Origin: a virus
DNA: 64,000 nt
Reading direction: 5' to 3' (one strand)
Virus record (IMG/VR): IMGVR_UViG_3300048591_000147
Location: 250,001-314,000 of that record
Shown: positions 25,641 through 32,580 of the stretch, piece by piece
Numbering within the stretch: position 1 is the stretch's first letter
Layout of the letters: each line of letters begins with the position of its first letter
Position numbers and translations under genes: made by a program
The notes under the pieces: generated by a model
What the model was told of the DNA's origin: nothing
What the model saw: only the letters and a program-made list of their open reading frames with translations
The model's database searches: none

Positions 25641-25648
25641 CATAAATA
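25641..25648 (+). promoter_or_regulatory. Late-promoter-like CATAAATA
   Basis: Lies 18 bases before the ATG at 25667, with AAAAGGG as ribosome site between. Confidence 0.5.
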
Positions 25649-25666
25649 TATTAAAAGGGCGTCATA

Positions 25667-26575
25667 ATGAATAATTTACAAGAACTACAGAAGTTGGCGG
25701 GTATTGATATAACAGAATCATTACGTAGGACTTCGGAAAAAATCAAGGGGTTAGATGGCCCGTTTAATACCAATAAGCGTAGAGGGTTGTACTTCGATCC
25801 AAAAGAAAATCGTTTCTATGATAGAAATAGCGACCATTACGTTGACTTGGTTGATGGCGAGGACGATCCACGTAAGGCACAAGTTAAAACAATAACAGAT
25901 GCTAAGAATATTGACGAGGAAGTAGAAGTCAAAGAAGCTGTAGATGCGCCTAGATTCGACCACGCAGCATATAAGGCAAAGGTTCGTACTATGTCAGATG
26001 ATGCATTGCGATTCACTATGAAAGATGCACATGAAGCTATTAAGGCAAATCCAGATAGTGAGAAGGCCAAATCAGGGTATTATGCTGATGAGATTAATTA
26101 TTGTTCAGATGAACTACATAGACGTAAGACGACCAACGAATCAACAACACCAGAAAAGGTAGGCTTACTATTTGATCCCAATGACTTTGTCAAGCAGATG
26201 GAGAAGACCTTTAGGGATAGTGTGGAGTCAATATCTTATCATCACACAGATGCTGATGCTGACCGCGCAGATAAGTACAAGTTACCTAAAGATGTCAAAA
26301 AGGCATGTACTGAAAGAATAGCAGAGCTTAAAGCGGCTATTGACGTTGAAGATGATAAAGGTTATAATGATAAGAGCATTAAAGAGCAGGCAATTGAATG
26401 TATAGAACAGATTCTTCAGAATCTTTCTTCTAATGACGCAGAAGGCTTCAAACAGTCCGTCATATATTTGGACACCTTAATGTCTATATTGGTAGATTTG
26501 ATGCCTGCGCAGTTACTAAAATATTTGAGAGTAGGTAGAAATTATGGCAAAGATCCTTCCACCGAACCCGTGTGA
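25667..26575 (+). CDS. Unknown charged protein, possible head-core type
   Basis: 302 residues, almost half charged. N-terminus MNNLQELQKLAGIDITES is of a type often seen in head or prohead-core proteins of large phages. An acidic middle (DAKNIDEEVEVKEAVDAP), then a helical part (KFRD...KKACTERIAELKAAIDVED). No enzyme motif. Preceded by a late-type promoter and followed by a strong terminator, so it ends the late block. Confidence 0.55.
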   Translation: MNNLQELQKLAGIDITESLRRTSEKIKGLDGPFNTNKRRGLYFDPKENRFYDRNSDHYVDLVDGEDDPRKAQVKTITDAKNIDEEVEVKEAVDAPRFDHAAYKAKVRTMSDDALRFTMKDAHEAIKANPDSEKAKSGYYADEINYCSDELHRRKTTNESTTPEKVGLLFDPNDFVKQMEKTFRDSVESISYHHTDADADRADKYKLPKDVKKACTERIAELKAAIDVEDDKGYNDKSIKEQAIECIEQILQNLSSNDAEGFKQSVIYLDTLMSILVDLMPAQLLKYLRVGRNYGKDPSTEPV

Positions 26576-26635
26576 TCACACATGATAATATGCGTCTGTG
26601 AGGGTTTATCCTCAGACCAGATAGTAAAAATCATA

Positions 26636-26666
26636 AAAACCTCGTCTTCTATAGACGAGGTTTTTT
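26636..26666 (+). terminator. Intrinsic terminator ending the late block
   Basis: AAAACCTCGTCT (26636-26647) pairs fully with 26653-26664, loop five bases, T run. A weaker hairpin lies before it (about 26592-26617). The 177-base gap 26576-26752 holds only these and the promoter that follows. Confidence 0.9.
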
Positions 26667-26691
26667 GCTCTGGGGCTGGCACATGGTGTGG

Positions 26692-26721
26692 TTGCTGTAG
26701 AGGCACGATCCATGCTATGAT
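26692..26721 (+). promoter_or_regulatory. Sigma70-like promoter for the accessory region
   Basis: TTGCTG (26692-26697), 18-base spacer, TATGAT (26716-26721). It lies after a terminator and 31 bases before the RNA ligase ATG. Confidence 0.5.
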
Positions 26722-26752
26722 TGAGGATCACAATAAAGATTTGAGTTAAATT

Positions 26753-27373
26753 ATGATAGAATACCCTTCGATTAGAAACACTGGAAAGTATAAAAGAATT
26801 CCAGTTATGTTGTTTGATAAAGTGGATGGGTCTAACATCCGCGCAAAGTGGACTCGTAAAGGTGGGTTCAAAACGTTTGGAACGCGAACACAGTTAGTCA
26901 ATGAAGACACTCCGTTTTGGGGTGACGTGATCACGCTCTTTAATGAAAGTTTAGCTGATAAATTGAACACCTATTTTAGTAAACTGAAGGCAGATAAACT
27001 GATAGTTTTTGGAGAGTTCTATGGCCATAACTCATTTGCTGGAAGACACGTCGATGAGGCGCATAGTATTGTACCATTTGACGTATATGACGAAAAAATA
27101 AAAGCGTTTATGCCTCCAGAGAAGTTCTACAACGAATTAGGCTCTATAGTTACCATTCCTAAAGTATGGGAGACTAATGTAGAGTTAAATGCTGAACTGA
27201 TTCAAAGTGTTAGATGCGGCTACTATGGGGTATTTGAGGGTGTCATCTGTAAGGGTTTACACCGTGATGGTTCCTTCTCTGGTGGTGTACCAATGTATAA
27301 AATTAAAACAACATCTTACCTTCAGAAATTAAAAGAAACATTCAAACATGACTGGGAGCGATACGCAGAATGA
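26753..27373 (+). CDS. RNA ligase (nucleotidyltransferase superfamily) 1
   Basis: 206 residues. Lysine nucleotidylation motif I FDKVDGSNIRAKW; motif III LIVFGEFYGHNSF; motif IV FEGVICKG; motif V MYKIKT. This is the RNA_ligase core without an added C-terminal domain, shorter than T4 Rnl2 (334). Likely seals RNA breaks, for example tRNAs cut by host anticodon nucleases. It is the first gene after the promoter of this accessory region. Confidence 0.75.
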   Translation: MIEYPSIRNTGKYKRIPVMLFDKVDGSNIRAKWTRKGGFKTFGTRTQLVNEDTPFWGDVITLFNESLADKLNTYFSKLKADKLIVFGEFYGHNSFAGRHVDEAHSIVPFDVYDEKIKAFMPPEKFYNELGSIVTIPKVWETNVELNAELIQSVRCGYYGVFEGVICKGLHRDGSFSGGVPMYKIKTTSYLQKLKETFKHDWERYAE

Positions 27374-27540
27374 AAACATACGCAGAGTATACATTTAGAA
27401 TATTACTGTTGGCAGTTTGGATTGCTGGAATTGTATTGGCCAAGGGTTTCTGGTCAACATTTTTTGCAATATTTTTTGCACCATATTCATGGTATCTTGT
27501 GATGGAGAGGGTGCTGACCATGAACGGGATCATTACTTGA
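27370..27540 (+). CDS. Small membrane protein
   Basis: 56 residues; the ATG overlaps the ligase stop (ATGA). Two hydrophobic stretches, FRILLLAVWIAGIVLA and FFAIFFAPYSWYLV, indicate one or two membrane segments. A longer frame across the same bases has no ribosome site, while this one is coupled. Function unknown; short membrane proteins in this position can act on superinfection or lysis control, but nothing shows it. Confidence 0.55.
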   Translation: MKTYAEYTFRILLLAVWIAGIVLAKGFWSTFFAIFFAPYSWYLVMERVLTMNGIIT

Positions 27541-27593
27541 CGATCACGCGAAATCGTGGGATCATATGTCATCAAATTAAAGGTTATACGAAC

Positions 27594-27848
27594 ATGACTG
27601 ACGCAGAACAGATGGAAAAGGTCTTAGTGGAGATGAGTAAGGGCTGGAAAAAATTTCTAGAGTCCTTCAATTCTTTTAAAAATCAAGAAATTTCAGAGGC
27701 TGCATTTCTGCTACAAGCATCATGCATAATTATGAACAATACCTATCTCTTCACTGATACGAGTGATGAGCCAACGGATATTATAGATCATCTTCCACCA
27801 GCACTTGAGATGGAAGTTAGTGATATGTTGGATGACGGAGCACTCTAA
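27594..27848 (+). CDS. Unknown acidic helical protein
   Basis: 84 residues, start chosen at 27594 (AAAGG nine bases before). The sequence is helical (MEKVLVEMSKGWKKFLESF) and the end acidic (EMEVSDMLDDGAL). No family recognised. The stop overlaps the PDEase-like start by one base. Confidence 0.55.
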   Translation: MTDAEQMEKVLVEMSKGWKKFLESFNSFKNQEISEAAFLLQASCIIMNNTYLFTDTSDEPTDIIDHLPPALEMEVSDMLDDGAL

Positions 27849-28486
27849 TGGCTAATCTACCTGAAATCATTCGCAATGTTGATGGGTTATATGAAGGTGA
27901 TTTAAGACATTATTTTAAAGTGGTTCTAGAGTGTGCAAAAAACCTTAAGAATCCATACCATAATTTCCGTCACATGTTTCATGTAACGTGGTTGTGTTAT
28001 GATGCGTGTATCCATTATAACGAAGTCTTATCACCTAAACAAATGCGTAGATTGCTGATAGCCGCTATGTTCCATGACTTCGATCATGCTGGTAGAAGTG
28101 GAAATGACGATCTGAATATAGAAATCGCGATCAGAGGATTGAGAAAATACGCTCATCCTCAAGATGCCGATGATCTTGATGAGATTGAAAAATTGATTAG
28201 AACTACACAATTTCCGCATATCATCGCGGCGGATAAATTGAGTCTTTTGGGTGCTATCCTACGAGATGCCGACCTCAGTCAGGGCCTAAGTCCTGTGTGG
28301 GTGCAGGAAATCATCTTTGGGCTTTCGTCTGAAATGTGCGTTGATCCAATCGATGTATTCAAGATGCAGGCTGGATTCTTTTCGAATTTGAAGTTCCTGA
28401 CCGATTGGGCGCAACTCAAATTTCCAGAGTCCTTGGTGAAAGACAAGATTAAAGAAGCTCAGGATTATTTGGAGATTATCGGATGA
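27848..28486 (+). CDS. HD-domain protein with cyclic-nucleotide phosphodiesterase (PDEase I) signature
   Basis: 212 residues. Residues 37-42 read YHNFRH and 74-85 MFHDFDHAGRSG. Class I cyclic nucleotide phosphodiesterases carry exactly this order: H-N-x-x-H, then H-D-x-D-H-x-G. A later Asp (ILRDADLSQG) fits the last metal ligand. The family cleaves 3',5'-cyclic nucleotides. In a phage this could remove cyclic mono- or oligonucleotide signals of Pycsar or CBASS defence, but activity and substrate are inference. It lies in the region that also holds the NAD+ salvage pair. Confidence 0.7.
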   Translation: MANLPEIIRNVDGLYEGDLRHYFKVVLECAKNLKNPYHNFRHMFHVTWLCYDACIHYNEVLSPKQMRRLLIAAMFHDFDHAGRSGNDDLNIEIAIRGLRKYAHPQDADDLDEIEKLIRTTQFPHIIAADKLSLLGAILRDADLSQGLSPVWVQEIIFGLSSEMCVDPIDVFKMQAGFFSNLKFLTDWAQLKFPESLVKDKIKEAQDYLEIIG

Positions 28487-28887
28487 ATGACGCATCAAAC
28501 ATGATTGGAAATTATGTAGCAGTTGTACACACTGCGAAACAATTGTTCAAATATAAGTTATATGAATGTGTGAGGATAGATCTGCTGGGGGATAAAAAGG
28601 AATCTTTGTACGTAATGCATGTGGCTCAACCAGAGTCAGATGCCTATGTATCAGTTCGCATATCGAGATATACAGGATATGTGAGTCCAGATACCAATAA
28701 GTTAGAAACAACACTGTATCCACATCTTGTGGCGCTCTTATCTCCATCTGAGATGTTAGGCGCGTATGATGAATACGGTTTCTCTAAAGAGGAAATACCA
28801 TTGATACTACAGCAGTTGACTGATACCGCATCCAGACAGATAGCCAAAACAGAGATTTTAGAAACTGAAGGCATTGTGTATATATGA
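28483..28887 (+). CDS. Unknown protein following the PDEase-like gene
   Basis: 134 residues, start overlaps the PDEase-like stop (ATGA). Beta-rich first half (SLYVMHVAQPESDAYVSVR) and helical end (EEIPLILQQLTDTASRQIA). No family recognised. The coupling suggests shared expression. Confidence 0.6.
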   Translation: MNDASNMIGNYVAVVHTAKQLFKYKLYECVRIDLLGDKKESLYVMHVAQPESDAYVSVRISRYTGYVSPDTNKLETTLYPHLVALLSPSEMLGAYDEYGFSKEEIPLILQQLTDTASRQIAKTEILETEGIVYI

Positions 28888-29306
28888 AGCACACAACTTA
28901 TAACGTAATTTTGAAAGAAGCTGGCGTAAAGGATAGATTCGGAAGAATGTACCCACTTGACGAGTTGCAGAAGCTGTGCGATCATATAAACGAGAATACA
29001 CCGTTTGGCAAGATAGGCGCTGATGACGCAGGGGCGGCAGGAATAGAGTTAGAGAAAGTATCGCATTCGATAACAAACGCAATCATAAAAGATAACAAAT
29101 TGATGGTAACACTGAAAGTGCTACCCACACCACAGGGTGAGATTTTGTTAGATAAATTGAACAATTATGAAGAACGATCTGGTAATGGTGGACTTCTTGA
29201 TCGTGATCATGTTATGATGAATGGTGTTGGACATGTAGATGGTGATGGTACGGTAAAAAACTATTCATTACTTTCAATAAATGTAAAAGCTGATTTAGAA
29301 TCATAA
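28884..29306 (+). CDS. Prohead-protease-fold-like protein (tentative)
   Basis: 140 residues. RFGRMYPLDELQKLCDHIN, then LEKVSHSITNAIIKDNKLMV and VLPTPQGEILLDKL follow the outline of T4 gp21/S80-type peptidases ('N.r.YP...l........VSH.i........g...iL.TP.G..l'). The usual 'GeldHP' His before VSH is absent, so proteolysis is doubtful. It may be a capsid-maturation paralogue or a distinct family. Confidence 0.4.
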   Translation: MKHTTYNVILKEAGVKDRFGRMYPLDELQKLCDHINENTPFGKIGADDAGAAGIELEKVSHSITNAIIKDNKLMVTLKVLPTPQGEILLDKLNNYEERSGNGGLLDRDHVMMNGVGHVDGDGTVKNYSLLSINVKADLES

Positions 29307-29309
29307 ATA
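29302..29309 (+). promoter_or_regulatory. Late-promoter-like CATAAATA before natV
   Basis: CATAAATA overlaps the previous stop codon and lies 28 bases before the natV ATG. With it the NAD+ genes could also be transcribed late. Confidence 0.4.
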
Positions 29310-29316
29310 GATGTAC

Positions 29317-29340
29317 TGACCGATAGGAGTTATCGTCATG
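29317..29340 (+). promoter_or_regulatory. Leader hairpin of natV: Shine-Dalgarno in the loop
   Basis: TGAC, one unpaired C, GATA, loop GGAGT, TATC, GTCA, with the start codon sharing the final A. The GGAG ribosome site is exposed in the loop and the ATG sits at the foot of the stem. The same element, with CATA/TATG in place of GATA/TATC, precedes two other genes in this region (30421, 32557). Confidence 0.7.
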
Positions 29341-30411
29341 AGTAAAAATAATCAATACAATTACGCAGTATATATTGGAAGGTTTCAACCCTTTCACTTA
29401 GGTCACCTGAACACCATCAAGTCTGCACTGGAAATAAGTAAAAAGCTTATTGTAGTTCTCGGTTCAGCAAATTCCCCACGTACAATCAAATCACCATTCA
29501 CGGTCAACGAAAGAATCGAAATGATTCAGGCATGTCTGACTGGCGAAGAGTGTGATAAAATCACCTTCACTTCCGTAGAAGATCAGCTTTACAACAATGC
29601 TAATTGGGCTGCTTCGGTTTTAAAGACCGTTGGAGAGATCACAAATGGCGATACCTCAATCACATTACTTGGCGCGAAGAAAGATCAGAAGACAGAATCC
29701 TATATAAATTTCTTTAAGCAATGGGACTATACGGAAACAGCAATTCTGAATTCTGCTGGTGGGAAAAATATCGATGCAACAAAAGTTAGAGAATTGTATT
29801 TCTGCGGACACTTACAGTTTGTCAAATCTGCCGTGCCAGATGGAGTATATAATTTCTTAGAAAAGTTCCAAACTAAAGCAGAGTTCCACCCATTGTGCGC
29901 ACAGTACGATGATGCGGTAAACTACGATAAGAAGTTTGCGTCTTTTCCAAAAGAGTATTCATTGAATTTCGTCACCGTTGATGCGATTGTCGTTCAATCT
30001 GGGCATATTCTATTAATCAAGAGAAAGAAGAATCCGGGTAAAGACCTCTGGGCAGTGGTTGGCGGGCATGTTAATCCAGATGAAACACTGGAAGACGCTA
30101 TGATCAGAGAACTTAGAGAAGAGACTGGAATTAAAGTTCCAGAAAAAGTGTTAAGAGGATCGATTGTAGATCGTAAGATATTTGATCATCCTGATCGTTC
30201 ATTGCGTGGAAGGGTATTCATCAAAAACGGTAGAACTATTACTAGTTCTTATTGTATTAAATTAGATGATAACAATGACCTCCCCCGTGTTAGTGGATTG
30301 GACGATGCCGCTGATGCACATTGGTTCACTTTCTCTGAAGTAAGAAATATGAGAAATAAGTTGTTTGAGGATCACTACGATCAAATCTTGTACTTCCTCA
30401 ATCGGTTGTAA
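29338..30411 (+). CDS. natV: Bifunctional NMN adenylyltransferase / Nudix hydrolase
   Basis: 357 residues. The N-terminal half is an NMNAT: GRFQPFHLGH (14-23, nucleotidyltransferase HxGH) and an LGSANSPRT line. It joins NMN and ATP to give NAD+. The C-terminal half (about 205-357) is a Nudix hydrolase with GGHVNPDE...RELREETG, the full Nudix box, probably an ADP-ribose pyrophosphatase. The same fusion exists in phage KVP40 (NatV) and in bacterial NadM-Nudix proteins. With nadV it forms the two-step nicotinamide to NAD+ route (NARP2 type), used by phages against NAD+-depleting defences. A hairpin with the ribosome site in its loop precedes it. Confidence 0.9.
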   Translation: MSKNNQYNYAVYIGRFQPFHLGHLNTIKSALEISKKLIVVLGSANSPRTIKSPFTVNERIEMIQACLTGEECDKITFTSVEDQLYNNANWAASVLKTVGEITNGDTSITLLGAKKDQKTESYINFFKQWDYTETAILNSAGGKNIDATKVRELYFCGHLQFVKSAVPDGVYNFLEKFQTKAEFHPLCAQYDDAVNYDKKFASFPKEYSLNFVTVDAIVVQSGHILLIKRKKNPGKDLWAVVGGHVNPDETLEDAMIRELREETGIKVPEKVLRGSIVDRKIFDHPDRSLRGRVFIKNGRTITSSYCIKLDDNNDLPRVSGLDDAADAHWFTFSEVRNMRNKLFEDHYDQILYFLNRL

Positions 30412-30420
30412 AATAAAGTC

Positions 30421-30444
30421 TGACACATAGGAGTTATGGTCATG
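30421..30444 (+). promoter_or_regulatory. Leader hairpin shared with natV and nadV
   Basis: TGAC, bulged A, CATA, loop GGAGT, TATG, GTCA; start codon shares the last A. Identical over 24 bases to the nadV leader. Confidence 0.7.
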
Positions 30445-30789
30445 AAAACATTGCAAGAAATTAAAGAAACTGTTAGTCAAATCCAATTTTCTAATTGGGA
30501 ATTCATCGTAAAAGAAAAGAACGATGTGCCGTATCTACAAATACAGTTCATGGGCGCCTGTAATAACACAGGGGACGTCGAGAGACAGTATTGTAGGAAG
30601 TGGCAACTGTCTTACTACATGGTAACCTCAGAGATCGTTAGAACAGCGTACAAGGCGGTTCTAGCCGCTGTCGAGCATGAGGCTAGTGAGAACTTTTATT
30701 ACAAGAGTGCTAGAATATTCGATCCGCATGTAGATGTTGAAGCGCTTGTGGAAGTTTCAAAGTCTGGTAGAATAGAAACTAGAAACTAA
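30442..30789 (+). CDS. Unknown protein sharing the NAD-gene leader
   Basis: 115 residues, start at 30442 placed by the leader hairpin (GGAG eight bases away); an ATG at 30436 lies too near the ribosome site. An alpha/beta sequence with PYLQIQFMGACNNTGDVERQ and a conserved-looking YCRKWQLSYYMVTSEIVRTA. No family recognised. The shared leader and position next to natV suggest coordinated expression with NAD+ salvage. The next gene is an inserted endonuclease. Confidence 0.6.
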   Translation: MKTLQEIKETVSQIQFSNWEFIVKEKNDVPYLQIQFMGACNNTGDVERQYCRKWQLSYYMVTSEIVRTAYKAVLAAVEHEASENFYYKSARIFDPHVDVEALVEVSKSGRIETRN

Positions 30790-30829
30790 ACAATTAACAA
30801 CAATGCACAAACTATTGTCTAGAGAACAA

Positions 30830-31354
30830 TCATTTCACGATGAGCGGATGATCATCTTCTGTACATCCACCGTGTAATGTCTTTGCTTGATGACAATTGG
30901 CGCATAACAACTGTAGGTTGTCTGGGAAATTATTTTTAAACGCCCATGGATAAATGGAGCCTTTTCTATGATTATTATTAAATAATTCTTTTCGGTGCTG
31001 TGCACCATCGTTATCTACATGATCCAACTGCAAATATTTATGATTGTTTTGCCCGCAACAGGCACACTTATTACCATAACCATTTAGGCATGCTTGTCTC
31101 AAATTTTGATAATTTTGTTTTTGTTTTTTACCGTGTTTATACAAGCATGAGGCGCACATGGACTTTGTGTCTTCTTTAGGATTTATTAAACAATACCTAC
31201 AAATACCATTGGCGATAGCTTTATTTTTGGATTTTTCTTGATATGCTAAATGTGCTTTATGACAAGTACTACATCTGGTCTTTCCGATATCCCTTTCATT
31301 ACCACATCTAACACATTTCCCCAATTCTTTATATTTTTTATATAATTTATCCAT
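30830..31354 (-). CDS. HNH homing endonuclease with zinc fingers
   Basis: 174 residues; start at 31354 after GGGAG. Four pairs of CxxC-type motifs (CVRCGNERD, CSTCH, CRYCLINP, CASCLYKHG) precede the HNH module CACCGQNNHKYLQLDHVDND ... LQLLCANCHQAK, with the catalytic His in LDHVDND. Placed on the opposite strand between NAD-region genes, it is most likely a mobile endonuclease that targets a nearby allele lacking it. A late-type promoter (GATAAATA) lies 19 bases upstream. Confidence 0.75.
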   Translation of the reverse strand: MDKLYKKYKELGKCVRCGNERDIGKTRCSTCHKAHLAYQEKSKNKAIANGICRYCLINPKEDTKSMCASCLYKHGKKQKQNYQNLRQACLNGYGNKCACCGQNNHKYLQLDHVDNDGAQHRKELFNNNHRKGSIYPWAFKNNFPDNLQLLCANCHQAKTLHGGCTEDDHPLIVK

Positions 31355-31372
31355 AATATTTCTCCCATACAT

Positions 31373-31380
31373 TATTTATC
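31373..31380 (-). promoter_or_regulatory. Late promoter for the HNH endonuclease
   Basis: Reads GATAAATA on the minus strand, 18 bases before the start codon. The same late-type element precedes the other two minus-strand endonucleases. Confidence 0.5.
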
Positions 31381-31405
31381 ATGTGGTGAAAAATATTTGA
31401 AACAG

Positions 31406-31432
31406 TTGATATGATGTGATATGATGTATCAT
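31406..31432 (+). promoter_or_regulatory. Sigma70-like promoter for RNA ligase 2
   Basis: TTGATA (31406-31411), 15-base spacer, TATCAT (31427-31432). The region repeats GATATGATGT. Spacing is short, so strength is uncertain. Confidence 0.4.
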
Positions 31433-31454
31433 CATATTTAATTAGGTTCTTATT

Positions 31455-32087
31455 ATGAACAACGAATATAAAAAATATCCTCGAACTTTTCACCTACCTT
31501 GGAGTGAAGGTGCAACTAATGATGATAAAATATTAAAAAACGCTGCGCATTTCGAACAGAAGCGAATTATAGTATCTGTCAAGTATGACGGTGAAAATTT
31601 TTCTGGATATTATGATTACATGCATGCGCGTAGTATAGATTCTAAGCATCACCCTAGTAGGGATTGGATCAAAAAGTTTTGGTCAGAGAGGCAAAAAGAT
31701 CTTCCTATTGGATTTCGACTGTGCGGAGAGAATTTGTTTGCAAAGCATTCAATCGAATATAACGATTTGGAATCGTATTTTTATGGTTTCTCCATGTGGG
31801 ATGAGAGTAATACTTGTCTTTCTTGGGACGAGACTGTAGAATGGTTTCAGTTGCTCGGCGTCACCCCGGTGAAAGTTCTGTATGATGGTATCTATGATGA
31901 AAAACTTATCAAACAGTTGTTCGTGAATGACGGGACGATGGAAGGCTACGTGGTAAGACTGGCAGATGCTTTTCGCTATGAAGATTTTGCACAATCTGTA
32001 GCAAAATTCGTTCGTAAGGACCATGTAACTACGGGTACACACTGGATGCACGAAGAAATGGTGTCTAATAAACTAATGCGAGCATAA
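31455..32087 (+). CDS. RNA ligase (nucleotidyltransferase superfamily) 2
   Basis: 210 residues. Motif I SVKYDGENFSGYY, motif III RLCGENLFAKHSI, then YFYGFSMWD, motif IV EGYVVRL and motif V KFVRKDH. It is not close to the ligase at 26753 in sequence, so the phage carries two different RNA-ligase lines. Likely role is nick sealing or tRNA repair. Its stop lies within the downstream terminator stem. Confidence 0.75.
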   Translation: MNNEYKKYPRTFHLPWSEGATNDDKILKNAAHFEQKRIIVSVKYDGENFSGYYDYMHARSIDSKHHPSRDWIKKFWSERQKDLPIGFRLCGENLFAKHSIEYNDLESYFYGFSMWDESNTCLSWDETVEWFQLLGVTPVKVLYDGIYDEKLIKQLFVNDGTMEGYVVRLADAFRYEDFAQSVAKFVRKDHVTTGTHWMHEEMVSNKLMRA

Positions 32088-32105
32088 TATTATGCTCGCA
32101 TTTTT
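32075..32105 (+). terminator. Intrinsic terminator after RNA ligase 2
   Basis: AATGCGAGCATA (32075-32086) pairs fully with 32091-32102, loop four bases, T run. The stop codon of the ligase gene lies in the left arm and loop. Confidence 0.9.
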
Positions 32106-32155
32106 CCTAAAGATATTTAAAAGTAATATCACAACAATCCAAAAAGGTATCATTC

Positions 32156-32497
32156 ATGTCTAACAAAAAAACGAAACTAAAGCGCCCAGTATACGAATAC
32201 AAGATCGAGCATTGGTGTCGGAGAAACCAACATTCGGATGCCATTATGAATGAAAGATACCGCCTTTGTGTTAAAAGTAAGTTAGGCGCATTCAATGGTT
32301 ATTTTAACCGATGGGTATTTGTGGACTCTTGGGGAGCAACTTATGAAGGGGATTCTAAAAAAGAGGGGTTCATTTTTGGTTCCTTGGCTCTTGCTGAAGA
32401 TGCTTTAAGAAAGTTTGAAGACATTGAAAAGACCCGGTTCAATAGTTTAGATTACACTGTCGTATACATGGCAAACGCCGGTACGTTGCGCATCTAA
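32156..32497 (+). CDS. Unknown 113-residue protein
   Basis: Basic N-terminus (SNKKTKLKRPVYEYKIEHW), then a beta/alpha core (RWVFVDSWGATYEG; FGSLALAEDALRKFEDIE). No family recognised. It lies between RNA ligase 2 and nadV. Confidence 0.6.
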   Translation: MSNKKTKLKRPVYEYKIEHWCRRNQHSDAIMNERYRLCVKSKLGAFNGYFNRWVFVDSWGATYEGDSKKEGFIFGSLALAEDALRKFEDIEKTRFNSLDYTVVYMANAGTLRI

Positions 32498-32517
32498 AAA
32501 ACGCTTTGAAGATCATG

Positions 32518-32546
32518 TTGACAACCAACCACATAAATAGTATAGT
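32518..32546 (+). promoter_or_regulatory. Strong sigma70-like promoter for nadV
   Basis: TTGACA (32518-32523), 17-base spacer, TATAGT (32541-32546). It is the best sigma70 match in the window. A late-type CATAAATA (32532-32539) overlaps the spacer, so the gene may be used both early and late. Confidence 0.75.
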
Positions 32547-32556
32547 ACAAACACAC

Positions 32557-32580
32557 TGACACATAGGAGTTATGGTCATG
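32557..32580 (+). promoter_or_regulatory. Leader hairpin of nadV: Shine-Dalgarno in the loop
   Basis: Same as the 30421 element: TGAC, bulged A, CATA, loop GGAGT, TATG, GTCA. It sits within the predicted 5' leader from the promoter at 32518. Confidence 0.7.

Noticed and set aside
27417-27593. Longer N-terminus for the gene ending at 27848
   Set aside because: The extension has no ribosome site and lies over a coupled membrane-protein gene; ATG 27594 has AAAGG before it.
28884-29306. Active prohead protease
   Set aside because: Only part of the S80-like outline is present and the expected His segment is missing, so only a tentative fold label is given.
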